64,000 bases of DNA from Lepidodermella squamata. Lineage: Eukaryota > Gastrotricha. Shown here in pieces: positions 53,722-64,000 of the stretch. The position numbers and the translations under genes are program-made. The stretch's first letter is position 1, and every line of letters starts with the position of its first letter. The stretch lies in assembly GCA_047495785.1 (NCBI GenBank), contig JBLDXI010000020.1:2852001-2916000 (forward strand), in the 5' to 3' direction. The notes beneath the pieces were generated by a model that saw only the letters and a list, made by a program, of their open reading frames with translations, did no database searches and was not told where the DNA came from.

Positions 53722-54898
53722 GTCCGCTAACGACTAACAGTTAAGTCGCCAGTAGTCGTCCTCCATGGCCGCCTGTCGTCGGGCCCGCTCCCTGTCTTCG
53801 TGTCCTAATCTCCCTCTGCTATTCCTTCTCTTCTCCGTTACATTCTTTCTGTTACCATCTGTTCTTTCCGTTTCTTCCTTCTGTTTCTGTATTTTCCGCC
53901 TATAATTCATGTCCGCGGTCTCCTCTGCCGTGATTTAAGTTGCCTTCAGTCTTATCACCTCTACTAGCACTAGCGTTCCTCTTCACATTCCCCGTAACCG
54001 ATAAACTGCTGATAGCTGCTGATAATTTCATCATTCTTGATGGGGTGTGATCGGGGTGTGATCGAAAATTCTCTTTTCAAAGGCGCCTTCAAGTTAAGTT
54101 AAGATTGGTGATCTAATGATATCGAAACCCTTATAAGGTACAATCACACCCCTTAGAGTGGAATTTAACTAAGAGCGCCTTTGAAAAGAAGGTTTAGATT
54201 ACACCCCGCGTAAGGGAGAACTTCACAAATTGAAAATATGCGAATCTAATCGCTTCCATCGAGACAACCTGCAACTACTACCTACATAAAAATCATCCAT
54301 GAAAATTATTCTTCTTGGAATATTGCATGGACTGATCCATTCAATTAACAAGGCGCATTCGTGGATACGACCAACTGACCAATCATAGCGAGCGGATTTT
54401 TCCCAACTTCCAACCTCAAACGCAATGACTTCTAATGACTCACAACAGCGAAGAACTTCTCCGAAATCCAAAAAGTTTGTAATTAAGTTGAGGTTCACTG
54501 ATAAATTCACCTCTTTATACTAAGCGATGATTAGCCATATAGGCCATTAGGCTGTCAATATTAATTGTCCATTACCCTAATATCGTTAAGTCGTTGAGCA
54601 AGTCCGAGTTAAACTTGTTTACGTCGCAGTTTTGAGGTGAAATGTGACAAGTGAAAAGTCATCTGTTTTAGCCTCTTCATTCCGTAAAACAACGCAGTTT
54701 TTACTTGTCAATCATCACCTTATAAAACTGACGCAAATGAGGTTAAATCCGAGTAATTCAACGACACCAGCACGATATCAATCTTAATCAAACCTGAACA
54801 CACTATGTCCCCCATTTTCACCTCTTTATACTAACATTGATTAGTCAGAAGTTAGTCAGTAAAACTGTAACTGCATTCGCCGCACTGTATTTTAAGCC
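53722..54898. other. Gene-free spacer and upstream region of nuclear receptor copy 2
   Basis: 53722-53960 is CT-rich tail, possibly the 3' end of the LINE fragment. It is followed by a MITE (54053-54207). From about 54640 the sequence resembles the region upstream of receptor copy 1. The minus-strand ORF at 54223-54510 shows no domain. Confidence 0.45.
54053..54207. mobile_element. MITE-like inverted repeat, ~155 bp
   Basis: The left end GGGGTGTGATCGAAAATTCT, then TTTTCAAAGGCGCC, is repeated inverted at the right (GGCGCTC...: GCGCCTTTGAAAAGAAGG, then GATTACACCCC). An extra GGGGTGTGATC at 54042 may be part of the left end. No coding capacity. Confidence 0.65.
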
Positions 54899-56378
54899 AT
54901 GATTAATTATCCACTCGAGCAACAAAACTCGCAAGAGACGCCATGCGAAATTTGCACTAAGCCAACCTTCAGCATACGCTGCGGGGTGTTTGCCTGTGAA
55001 ACTTGCAAGGTAACCATAATATCCTACAAATAATGAATGGTGAATATCGCTTTTTCAGAAATTCTTCTTGAGGAATCGACTGTTGAAAGACTCCATACCT
55101 TGTAAAACCGGAACGAACAACTGTGACGTCATATACCTACGGGGATTCCCAGCCTGTTCGAAATGCCGATTGGCGAAATGTTATGCTGTAGGAATGAGAG
55201 TGAAAAGTACATGTCCGATATGATTGGTTACAATGCAAAGATAGCTTATTCCTTTTTAGAAAGTCGAAATAATGTCAAACAGCAAGCTAAACTTGATCTT
55301 GAGATGAAGTTGGAAGAAGTTTCAACGCCAACAGTTCAGATTTCTCACAATCCAACTGATTTGTTAGCTATCAAGGTCGAGACGATGCTTCAGTCGTCAG
55401 TCCTCGCGCAAGCATCATTGGCAGATCTTCAAAATGTTTGAATTTTCGTTATTTTCCGTTATGTATCTCGATTGCCTTGACTTGCATTTCAAGCTTCCAT
55501 TGTCACATTCGACTGGAATGTTCCCCCTTCATCGCAGCGGGCTGTTTTGGCAGCGAGCTATGGAAAATTTTACGCAGATATCCAGGATTTGCACATCTTT
55601 CGTAAAGAATCTGCCATGTTTGCTTTCGTAAAGAAGAATACTTTAACAAAACTTTGTTTCTGACCTGTCTAGGTTATTCGGATATTCCTGTATCAGATCG
55701 ATGTCAGTTATTTGGAAAATCGATAATCCCGATCGCTGTCTCTCAGTTGAGCACCTATGGGAAGCCGCTGTGGGGCTACAACGAGCTCAATCGCTGTGAG
55801 CTTATGCGCCATTTTCCGATTTTTCATGTAATTAATGCGAACTTCGTAAAAGTTGTAACCCGACCTGATTTTTTGACCTAAGGTATCTGCTTCTCAAATC
55901 GACGATGTCGATCGAGCAATTCAATTGTGGCAACCTTTGCCAGCCGAACTAGCTCTACTTCAAGCCCTGTTTTTCTATTGCGGTAATGAATCATTATAAA
56001 TCACCTAATCAGTCATAAATTCGATACTTGCAGGTGGCCTCAGTCCTCAAAGACTAGAATCCGAAGTGAAAATCCAAGATATGGCTGCATGGATTGACTT
56101 GGCTCTGAAAGCTTACTTAGCGAAGCTTCCATTGCAATTCCAGGATAGAGTGGGAGCTGAGAAATTTTTTCATTGTTTGTATATCAATTCTTTTATAGTA
56201 TGAAAGGTTCTATGGAATATTTGCCCTGCTACGAACGACTGCAGCCAATCATGGCGATTTGGTCACGCAGTTCAAAGCAATTCGGCCTGATTTGGTGTTC
56301 GCGAACCAAGCCTACTCAGAAATGGTTGCAATGCTAGCCGAGGATAAGTGGACGCCAAGAAATAATAACTCTGCTTAA
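54899..56378 (+). CDS. Nuclear receptor, copy 2
   Basis: Exons 54899-55009, 55059-55206, 55260-55435, 55538-55601, 55673-55827, 55883-55982, 56034-56149 and 56199-56378; 349 aa, same structure as copy 1 but compact (1.5 kb). The first zinc module is CEIC-x13-CETC, so the P-box reads CETCKKFF rather than CEACKKFF; one Arg is missing just after it (RNRLLK for RNRRLLK). The ligand-binding domain is well conserved (SDIPVSDRCQLFGKSIIPI, LPLQFQDRYERFYGIFALL), and the C-terminus is extended (AEDKWTPRNNNSA). The donor after exon 3 is GTTTGA instead of GTGAGA, so splicing there may be weak. Everything else supports a working gene. Confidence 0.88.
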
Positions 56379-56481
56379 TTGTAGATAGATATTCATAAAA
56401 TACAATTGTAGCCAGTAAACGGTTGTAGACGGTTGTCTGTCACCTGGGATCTCGAATTCGTCGTTACAGACGTTTTAAGTA

Positions 56482-56887
56482 ACAGCGTGTCCCAGAAGTT
56501 GAGCAGCTATTTTTAATTTGGCACTTTTGCACAAGTTGCTCAGCTATTTAGCAACTTTTTCTAGGCAATATAACTCATTTTAATAATAAATTAAATTAAA
56601 TCTTTCATACGCGATAACCGAAAATATAAAAATTTTACCGGAGAAATCCCGGAAAAACCCGATTGTAACTGGTTCAGCAATTTTCGGTATTTTACCCGAT
56701 TGGACAAAATTTCTCCGGACATTTTTAATCCCATTAACAAGTGAAAAAAGTAATTCCTATTCTCGCGATTTTTTTAATTTTTCTAAAAATTTTCTGGCCA
56801 AAAGATGTGACTTTGTCTCTCATTTTAGAGTTTCTAAACCCTTTTCCGTGTATTTTCTTTGCTTGCGCTACTTATGGGACACGCTGT
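56482..56887 (+). mobile_element. mariner-like MITE, copy 1
   Basis: 406 bp with 13-base perfect inverted ends ACAGCGTGTCCCA...TGGGACACGCTGT. An inverted second copy lies at 61741-62147; the shared internal landmarks are AACTGGTTC, TTTTCGGTATTTTACCCG and CTCCGGACATTTTTAATC. A TA duplication is not clear at this copy. No coding sequence. Confidence 0.75.
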
Positions 56888-57016
56888 ACCAAATGGCCAT
56901 TTTTCGAAAATAAATGCCCGCACAAAAAATACCTAAATGCATCATAAAATGAACATAAAAAATCACTGGCGATCCTTTTTGCAGTAGCTCGAATCAATAT
57001 TTAAAAGTGAACAGTA

Positions 57017-57198
57017 GGGCAAAGTACCCCAAATCTGCAAAAAACGTCATCGCGGAACAATGGTGAACTTTTCGAAAATTTCCATTTGGGGTTGTCAAGG
57101 GGCATCTACTGGCAAAAAAGGGCCCGTGCTAGGGGCTCCGATATCGGTGACGTCAAAAATCGCTAAAGATTTTGTTGCAGATTTTGGGTAATTTACCC
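57017..57198. mobile_element. MITE-like inverted repeat, 182 bp
   Basis: The start GGGCAAAGTACCCCAAATCTGCAAAA recurs inverted at the end (TTTTGTTGCAGATTTTGGGTAATTTACCC), about 29 bases with a few mismatches. It is non-coding and lies ~200 bp beyond the 3' end of paralogue C. Confidence 0.65.
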
Positions 57199-57401
57199 GA
57201 TGAATATAGTTATCGTTATAGTTTACCGTTATAGTTATCCGGATTTGATTATTTTTGACACCGGGCAACAATTCGGGTGTTGTCGATTATTTATGGACAT
57301 CGCTACACCAATCCACAACACCAAAAAAACAATATAATATTGGCTAATTTTATTCAATATTCAAATAATATCGATCAAATAATCACCGAAAAAATTCAGC
57401 A

Positions 57402-60400
57402 TCAGAACAAAAATCGGCCAGCCTTAACTGCCGAATCATACGTGTCAAAAGCAATATTGTTTTTTGAGCAAGTTTCAGCAAAGTCAACCGCATCACTGAG
57501 GTGAGCCGGCTGATCACCGTTCATCGGTTCAAAATCACCGCCATTATTGATATCATCAGATGCATCCTGAAGCAGTTGCACGACTAAAAAATTTTCATTT
57601 TCCAGCAAATTGAGCAAAGCGATGTCGATAGGGCGACGAAGGCTGAGATTCGACAAATTATGAAAGTCACTTGTCAAGATTTTCGCTAAATTCTTCTCAA
57701 ATCCAGCCAGCCACTTCGACCGAGAATTTTCGATAAAAATCGGAATTTCCGAAAATTTATCAGCGCATTTCGATAAAGGCTGGACCGAGTCAATAATTCC
57801 GGAATTTTTCGCCTCTTCAAACACAGAATTTAGCCATTCGGTAGAAAATTTATTTTCGTTACGATCGAAAATGAAATCCGAGCAACTTTCCGCCATAGAT
57901 TTCGTCGAGAAAAGCACGCGTTTAACAGACGTGAATCGCTTCAAATAGCCTAAATAGGCGCGTAAAAATTGCGAGAAAATCTCCGAATACAGGCTGTCGT
58001 TGTTGGCATTTCGAAGAAACCCAGGCGCGGCGATGTGAGATACAAATACGAGATTTTCGTTGGCACATGGAATCGATGAGGTGGATGATTCGTTGATTTC
58101 GTAAAATTCCTGGGTAAATAACGCGAAAGTGACGACTCGATCCGTTGGCAACGGGCCGTTTTCGAACAGGAAAAAGCTTTTTGATACATAATCAATCTTT
58201 GGCTCGGCGAGTTTCAACAAATTTTGTACGAAGCTGTTGACCTAATACACAAAAAATAATTATATATAAAAATTGCCGAATTAAAGAAAATCAGAAACAA
58301 TTCCAATCAAGAATAAAAATATAACTGTGATTTCCATAGCTCAAAAGTACCAAATTTGGGACAAGAAGAGGCTCGGGAACGGAACCAAATTCCGTGAGTT
58401 ACAATTCACAATAAAATTCTACGAAATTATCTTCAAGAGCCCGGAGTAATCATAATTTTTTGTAATTTTCCCATCGTCCAAGTTCCGCAGCCTAAAAATG
58501 TGGACTAAATGTCCCCAAACATGGTTTTTCGAGTTTCGTGATCTCTTTTAAATGTCAATGCCATTTATATCCGGGTGTAAATGTTCCTATAATCAATTTC
58601 GGGTTTATCATCATTAAATTAGGGCTCTCGCCAGCGAAACGGAAATATAACCGCCATCAATTTTGCTACTTTCGCCAACAAACTGGATTTTCTCCGACAA
58701 ATCCGAAAATACCCGCTGATTAGGCCGAAAACTTTTAGAGACATAGCCTGTCCATGTCAGGTACCTAAATTGATGGCGTTCTCCGTTTCGCTGACGCAAG
58801 CCCCAATTTAATGATGAAAAGCCCGAAATTGACGGTGAAATTTGAATTTTCCGGTTTGTTGATGAAAGTCCCAAAAATTGATGGTGAAACTCTAAATTTG
58901 ATGCTAGAAAGCATTTCCCCTTTATATCCTGTCTAGCCTTATGAATGTAAGAGTCTCTGAAGGTAAAACGCTGCTTCAACCACAAAGACCTTGGCCTTAT
59001 TGTTGACCATCAAAAGCGGAACTTCGAAGCACATTCATCGATTCGACGTACAGCAACGTGACTCATCTCGGCTATTGGTTCTCTACGAATTCAGCTATCT
59101 CAAATAAGCATGACAAAGCGGTCCCAATTGCATTCTTCGCGATTCATACCGACGATGCTGCTTACATTGACGGCTTTCAAGGCTCGATGCCAGGCCGTTT
59201 CCTGCGGGCGATTTATACCCCGATGTAGGATGCTGGCTACTTATTCAAATTAATGTTCGAATACATTATCGAGCAAAGTTGAAGTTAGTGAGCTACCAGG
59301 TGGGGGATGAAGGGTTGTCTATGATCCGAACGAAGAAGAGCAGGAAGCGATTCGTCTTTGCATCCATGAGTGTAAAATTTTTGCTAAAAAATTGCCAGCG
59401 TCAGCTATCAATAGAAAAATGTGCCGTTCTTCACCTGGGTTCTAAAAACCCTATTTACTCTTACTTTATCTCGCAAGTCTCGGATAACTGGATCTGGACG
59501 GGAAACGGAAAGTCCACCTGGCGACACTACTCTGGCGCTGCATTAATGGCGAGGGCCCAGTGGCCATTGCCAACTTTTTTAAACCTCGAAAGCAATCTCA
59601 AACATTTCGGAAGTGCCCGGGGCCAAGCCAGCGATTATGGATCGATGTTTGGCTCACAATGGATCGGTATTTTGGAATTCTCTCCCCGACCACGGATTTT
59701 CTGGCAGGTTATTTCGCAGTAATTATAAGCCAATACACCTTCGATTTTACGCCGAACTCGGATTTTCGAGGAATCGCCCGCGAATTTGTTCTCACGAATC
59801 AAATATCTAGAGAAGAGTCCAGTCGGGTGGCGAGTATGCTGAATCGCTCCAATAGCTACTCTGCTTAAGATTCTTCAAGAGTTCTCTCCTGGCAATATCG
59901 TGTATGCCAACGCGTTATTTTGGTGTCTATAACCGGATCAAACACTCGCCTTCAAAGGTGAGAGGTGTTCTGAGAGGAAACGTTTGAAGAGCAGAATAAC
60001 GGTTCTAGCAGCGGCAAGTTAGTTCGGGAAAAAACTCCCGTAATTGTGATCGGAAAATATGAATCCCCTCGACGTTTCAACCGCTTGAAATATCGAGCCA
60101 TCAGGGCATCTCTATGGAGATGAAAATCACGCTCAAATTAAATGATTTTGAGCTGTAAATTGTTAAGTATTCTAGTTCGCCTTGGGTCTTCCTCAGTTAT
60201 ATTCGAAAATAACAAACAAATTCTATTATTAGTTCTGCCACACCACGAGAAAACATGTTACCATCTACAGCTACGCCTCAACACTACCGAACAAGGAGAT
60301 GAAGACTGTTGTCAAAGGTCTCGAAAAAATGATGGCCATTCTTGGGCCGAGTAAGAAATTTTTTAAGATCGTGGAATTGTAACGGTGTCATCATCAACAC

Positions 60401-61506
60401 AAACTTTGCTGTTAGTCACATTTCCCCGTATTGGAGGGCGCGATTTTACAGCTTACCGCTGCGAAGCAACTTACTCGAAGTGTAAATGATTGCTAAGTAT
60501 ATACTCTAAGTGTAGGGTTCCAGCTCCGAATTTGAGACTCCAGATTTCCCAAACAATAAGAATCTCAGTTTTTGTTATCAACAGGCCTAACCGTCTCCAT
60601 ATTACGCGTATTGTTCGATGTTAGCTGTCAGTTAACGACCTACATAGAACCGATATCGATTCCAAATATCGATTTTATAAATCAGTGATTTTTCCGATAT
60701 CAACCCGCTTGGAACCCATGAGTACATAGCTGAGGGCAAAACGTAGCCATAAAGTAAAAAAATCAGTATCGATCAGCAATAAAAAATCGATATTTGAAAA
60801 CTTCGGATAATTCGATTTTCGAGCTCCACATTGCAAAAATGCTTCAATTTTTGATTTTGTTTAATTTAATTTTTAATCAAAATTTTTGATAAATTCCCGG
60901 TTTGATTTTTTATTAATTCTACAAATTTTAAAAGCCTATTATTATTTTCAGTAAACTCACCCAAATTTTTCTGGCCGCAGAAGCTGATTTTAGCTGAACG
61001 TTGAAAACTTCACCATCAGCTAGCACGAGATGCCGCTCGCGCAAAAAATCGCGAAAAATCGATTGCAACACCGCATCTCGACTGGGTGGCTTCTCCGATT
61101 TTTCCGGCTGACTTTGACGCGTTATTTCGGCAACAGGAGTTGAGGAAACAACCGAATCAGTTGTAATAGAATTAGAGCTGATTTTACAGCTCAAATTCAA
61201 CGCAGATTTGTCATCTTCAATCTGCGGTCCACTTGGCGCTCTCGAAAAATTGTGAGCGTACAGTGGGAGAGGCGATACCAGACTGCCGTGAGCTTGGTTG
61301 AAATTCATCGCAATCGCGTGAGGAACGGGCGTCTCGTAGAACGAATTCATCGGCTCGACTTTCGGCTTTTTCGGCTCGGGTGACTCGGTGTTATCGTGAG
61401 CCGGCGAGTCGCTGCTCGCTCCGCCAGTTTCGCCGCAACTAGCCGGGTGTTTGCTTCGACGATGTGATCGCAGTGAAGCAGGGTGAGTGTAAGTCTTCGG
61501 GCAGAA
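57402..61506 (-). CDS. Zinc-finger protein with a diverged CBP/p300-type acetyltransferase fold (paralogue C), 5' part missing
   Basis: Two exons are seen, 61506-60961 and 58241-57402 (phase 0), for 461 residues. The first begins in the middle of a C2H2 finger (FCPKTYTHPASLRSH, then RRSKH) directly after an acceptor. The intron therefore separates the two finger cysteines, as in paralogue A; the exon with the first Cys was not found and may be upstream. A Ser/Glu-rich linker follows, then PSRDAVLQSIFRDFLRERHL and VQLKSAS, matching the start of the p300 domain. After a 2.7 kb intron come SFFLFEN, FALFTQEF, VFVSHIAAPGFL, LRAYLGYLKRF and EWLNSVFEEA. The p300 Arg1410 and Tyr1467 positions are Tyr and Leu. 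It is more diverged than A and B, 20 kb away in the same orientation, and flanked by two inverted MITE copies. Confidence 0.78.
58990..59868 (+). pseudogene. Possible decayed transposase, in the intron of paralogue C
   Basis: One frame reads FIDSTYSNVTHLGYWFSTNS, then KAVPIAFFAIHTDDAAYIDGF, loosely like the DDE region of MULE transposases (VP.A...L....TY...F). It then breaks at stops and shifts into NFFKPRKQSQTFRKC...LNRSNSYSA (to 59868). The match is weak and no full motif set is visible. It could be another transposon type. Confidence 0.3.
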
Positions 61507-61740
61507 CTGGAGAAATTAAAAGAATGATTTTAGCAAATGCCGTCATTTTAGAAGGCTAAAAATTAAGCTTGTTCTCAAGGAAAATCCTAAAAATTCCCTC
61601 GCTTCGCTAGAATTTTGAATCAGTCGTTGTAGTCGAAGGACTAATATGCGTTTTTTTCATCGCTGTCGGCCTAATCCTGCTGATTGTAATACGACGCCTC
61701 ATTCGCAGTCTGTTTGAAGGTTATCAAACAAAATGACATA

Positions 61741-62147
61741 CAATATGTCCCATTCAAGTAACGCAAGCAAAGAAAATACCCGGAAAAGGGTTCAGAAACT
61801 CAACCACGGAAAATGTGAGACGAAGTCACATCTCATGGCCAAAACTTTTTTTAGAAAAATTCAAAAAATCACAGAAATAGTAGTCAAGTATTTTTTCAAT
61901 TGTTTGCTAATGAGATTAAAAATGTCCGGAGAAATGTGGTCCAACCGGGTAAAATACCGAAAATTACCGAACCAGTTAACATCGGGGTTTTCCGTGTTTT
62001 CTCCGGTCCATTTTTCATTTCTTGAGTTAAATCGTGGATAACAGATAGAACATTCTCTCGGTTAGGTGTAATTTAAAAAAATTACAGGAATTTTTTACAA
62101 AAATTTGCCACATTCAAAAATAAATGCGCAACTTCTGGGACACGTTG
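61741..62147 (-). mobile_element. mariner-like MITE, copy 2 (inverted relative to copy 1)
   Basis: 407 bp, ends CAATATGTCCCA...TGGGACACGTTG, flanked on both sides by TA (61739-61740, 62148-62149) as expected for Tc1/mariner-type insertion. Its reverse complement aligns along the whole of 56482-56887. The two copies bracket paralogue C. Confidence 0.78.
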
Positions 62148-62149
62148 TA

Positions 62150-62689
62150 GAAATTTAAATTCTTAATTATGGCGTGTCAATTTCAGCTGAATTATTTTGT
62201 AAGCAAAACAAATATTGGTTCCATTTTTTCAGCGGAAGTTTTTTCACTCTTGCAAGTTTTCTCATCTGTCGTTGAAATTTAAAGCTAATATAAAAAATTA
62301 GGCCCCGGCAGACCTTGGAAAACCTTGGTGATTCCAAAGACTCGAGTTCAACTACGACTACTGAGCTCGTTCCTCTCGAAAACAATACATCGGCGCAGGA
62401 CAATGACACGCGATAGAATTCGAAATTCTATATGCTGCAACGATTTCTCAAACTTGAACCTTCCGTTAAGCAAATCTCTGGCGAAATAGACATTTCGCTT
62501 TTTCGAGCCAGCGTTAAACAATTAATATTTATTCAATTTTTAAAAATCCCTTCAAAGTAACTGATTTTCTAGTTTTAACATCGTAAAAAACGTATTCCAT
62601 CGCGTATACAACAAAGAGAAGTCGCTTGGCACCAGATCTGGCTGAAAAACTAATATTCTTCTAAACGTCCTACATGGCCCACCTCTGCC
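62150..62689. other. Gene-free stretch
   Basis: I see no gene or structured repeat. Upstream exons of paralogue C could lie here or beyond the window, but none has a convincing finger half. Confidence 0.35.
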
Positions 62690-63470
62690 AAGTTGCCATG
62701 GTTCCACTGAAAAGAGGTCGTGGTAGACCACCAAAGAATGCTGTTGAACCTGTCGTGGTTGCTGGGCCTGTCCGCACCAGTCTCGAAGTCTCCCCCACCT
62801 GCTGCTAATGCTACGGCTAAGGCTTCTGTTCCTGTCGATTCAAAACCCGCCCCAACCTACGCTTAGCGAACTACGACGTTTCTTTCGCGAGAAGAAGTTC
62901 TTTTGAAGAAGATTGCTGGCGACGGCTCTTGCTTGTTCAGGCAGCTGCAGCCGAATGCGGGCAGCTCATTTCGACGCTGCGAACAGATTTCGTTCAATTA
63001 TTCCGGGTGAATTTAGACAGGATGAAAGATTTTCTTCTTGGTTTCTTCGCTGAATGGAGAGTCCACGTTCGAAGTCTCCGACCATGACTACGATGGATGG
63101 GGTTAATGGTTAGTAATTTTCTCTTGAGTAATTTCTCATAATTTCTCTGATTAGTTGACAATTTGGCCCAACCTGGAACCTTCGCATAGAAGCCCTGGTG
63201 GCTATCGCCAAAATGTATGGCGTCCATAATCATACATCACTATATAGGCCCGAGTTGTACGAAATATTTGCAACCGGATGATTTGTCCTGGAATAAACCG
63301 TTCAAAGATTACTTTCGGGAAAAATACGACGACTGGATGTTGAACAACACTAGCAACGACGAATAGCCGAAGCCGGAGTTGATCTGTCAATGGCTTGTTG
63401 AAGCCTGGAAAAGTACTTCGCCTGAGATGATTCGATATTTTCCTCTGCGGAATCACTTCCCTAGATGAAG
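62690..63470 (+). pseudogene. Degenerate AT-hook and OTU-protease-like transposon fragment
   Basis: A frame from ATG 62699 gives MVPLKRGRGRPPKNAVEP, an AT-hook (RGRPPK), and then stops. About 190 bp on, in another frame, KKIAGDGSCLFRQL matches the catalytic-Cys motif of OTU-family cysteine proteases (DGSCLFR). Further on, LICQWLVEAWKSTSPEMI resembles the C-terminal end of pogo/Tigger-type transposases. Stops and frameshifts separate all three. AT-hook, OTU and transposase domains occur together in some DNA transposons, so this is probably one decayed element. Confidence 0.45.
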
Positions 63471-64000
63471 CAGTGGTATTTTAACCTAGCAAGCCTTTGG
63501 TAACGGCCATGACCAACTTATGGAACGAACGGGTACGGTTGCTACATTGACGTTTGAGAATTAACAATCGCCTCCCTCGATTCGCGACCCGATTTTTATC
63601 ACTTATTTTGAGTTCGGAATTTCGCTATTATTCGACGAATTACGGTAATGGCCGCGGCCATTATGACAACCTCCGCAAACCTTGAACTATTTCATTTGTT
63701 TTTTTTGTAATAAATACGCGTTTTCTATCAACTTTAATGACGCATACCACCGGTGATAATCAAAGAAAAATTGACCGCTAACTTCCAGCGGGCTAAAAAA
63801 TTTCAAAATGACAAAGAAGAATCGACAGGTAAATTAAATAAATTTTTGGAGGTCATCTTGTGTTTGTAAAATATGTGGAAAAATGGCTGAAATCCGAAAA
63901 TCGATAAAATGAAAAAGTAAAGGCTGTAATCGATAATTTCAGATTTCAGGAAAAATCAGAATATATTGTTCCTAGCTGAAATTATACAAATTAAAAATGT
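63471..64000. other. Gene-free stretch at the window end
   Basis: No gene or repeat recognised; AT-rich. Confidence 0.4.

Overview
The window is nuclear DNA from an invertebrate animal. This rests on spliced genes with short introns (mostly about 40-75 bp) and GT...AG ends, a nuclear receptor with DNA- and ligand-binding domains, a CDC25 phosphatase, GABA-B-type class C receptors, CBP/p300-related genes, and many animal-type transposons. I cannot place the phylum from sequence alone. I recognised no rRNA, tRNA or CRISPR array.

Layout. 1-30 kb: a tandem cluster of essentially intronless class C (GABA-B-like) receptor genes. Four read on + (809-3196, 8122-11823, 17853-20282, 20566-22923) and two on - (23008-25404, 27906-30296). 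Three 3'-terminal receptor fragments (1-315, 7383-7698, 17098-17400) each lie upstream of an intact + gene, a footprint of repeated [fragment + gene] duplication. One receptor is interrupted by a 1.3 kb CACTA-like transposon whose inverted ends supply in-frame splice sites. A Crypton-derived tyrosine-recombinase gene (11852-13439), an R2-like retrotransposon and a P-element-like remnant lie among them.

31.7-37.6 kb and 57.4-61.5 kb (- strand): three paralogous genes that join C2H2 zinc finger(s) to a diverged CBP/p300-type acetyltransferase fold. All three share an intron position inside the fold. All three lack several residues needed for catalysis in p300, including the general-acid tyrosine. 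This is the most novel-looking system in the window.

39.4-43.8 kb: an unrecognised single-pass membrane protein and a minimal CDC25 phosphatase with a TATA promoter. 46.6-56.4 kb: two tandem nuclear receptor genes with identical eight-exon structure. Intron 1 of the first carries a full-length, very young chromodomain Ty3/gypsy element (46773-51641) with near-identical 214 bp LTRs. It has a perfect 13-nt match between its primer-binding site and the predicted 5' end of its own RNA, the signature of Tf1/sushi-type self-priming.

The rest is AT-rich intergenic DNA holding many short inverted-repeat elements, a fold-back element containing a second R2-like copy, and decayed transposase fragments. 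Exon models were derived by hand: reading frame, splice sites and paralogue comparison agree, but no transcript evidence was available.
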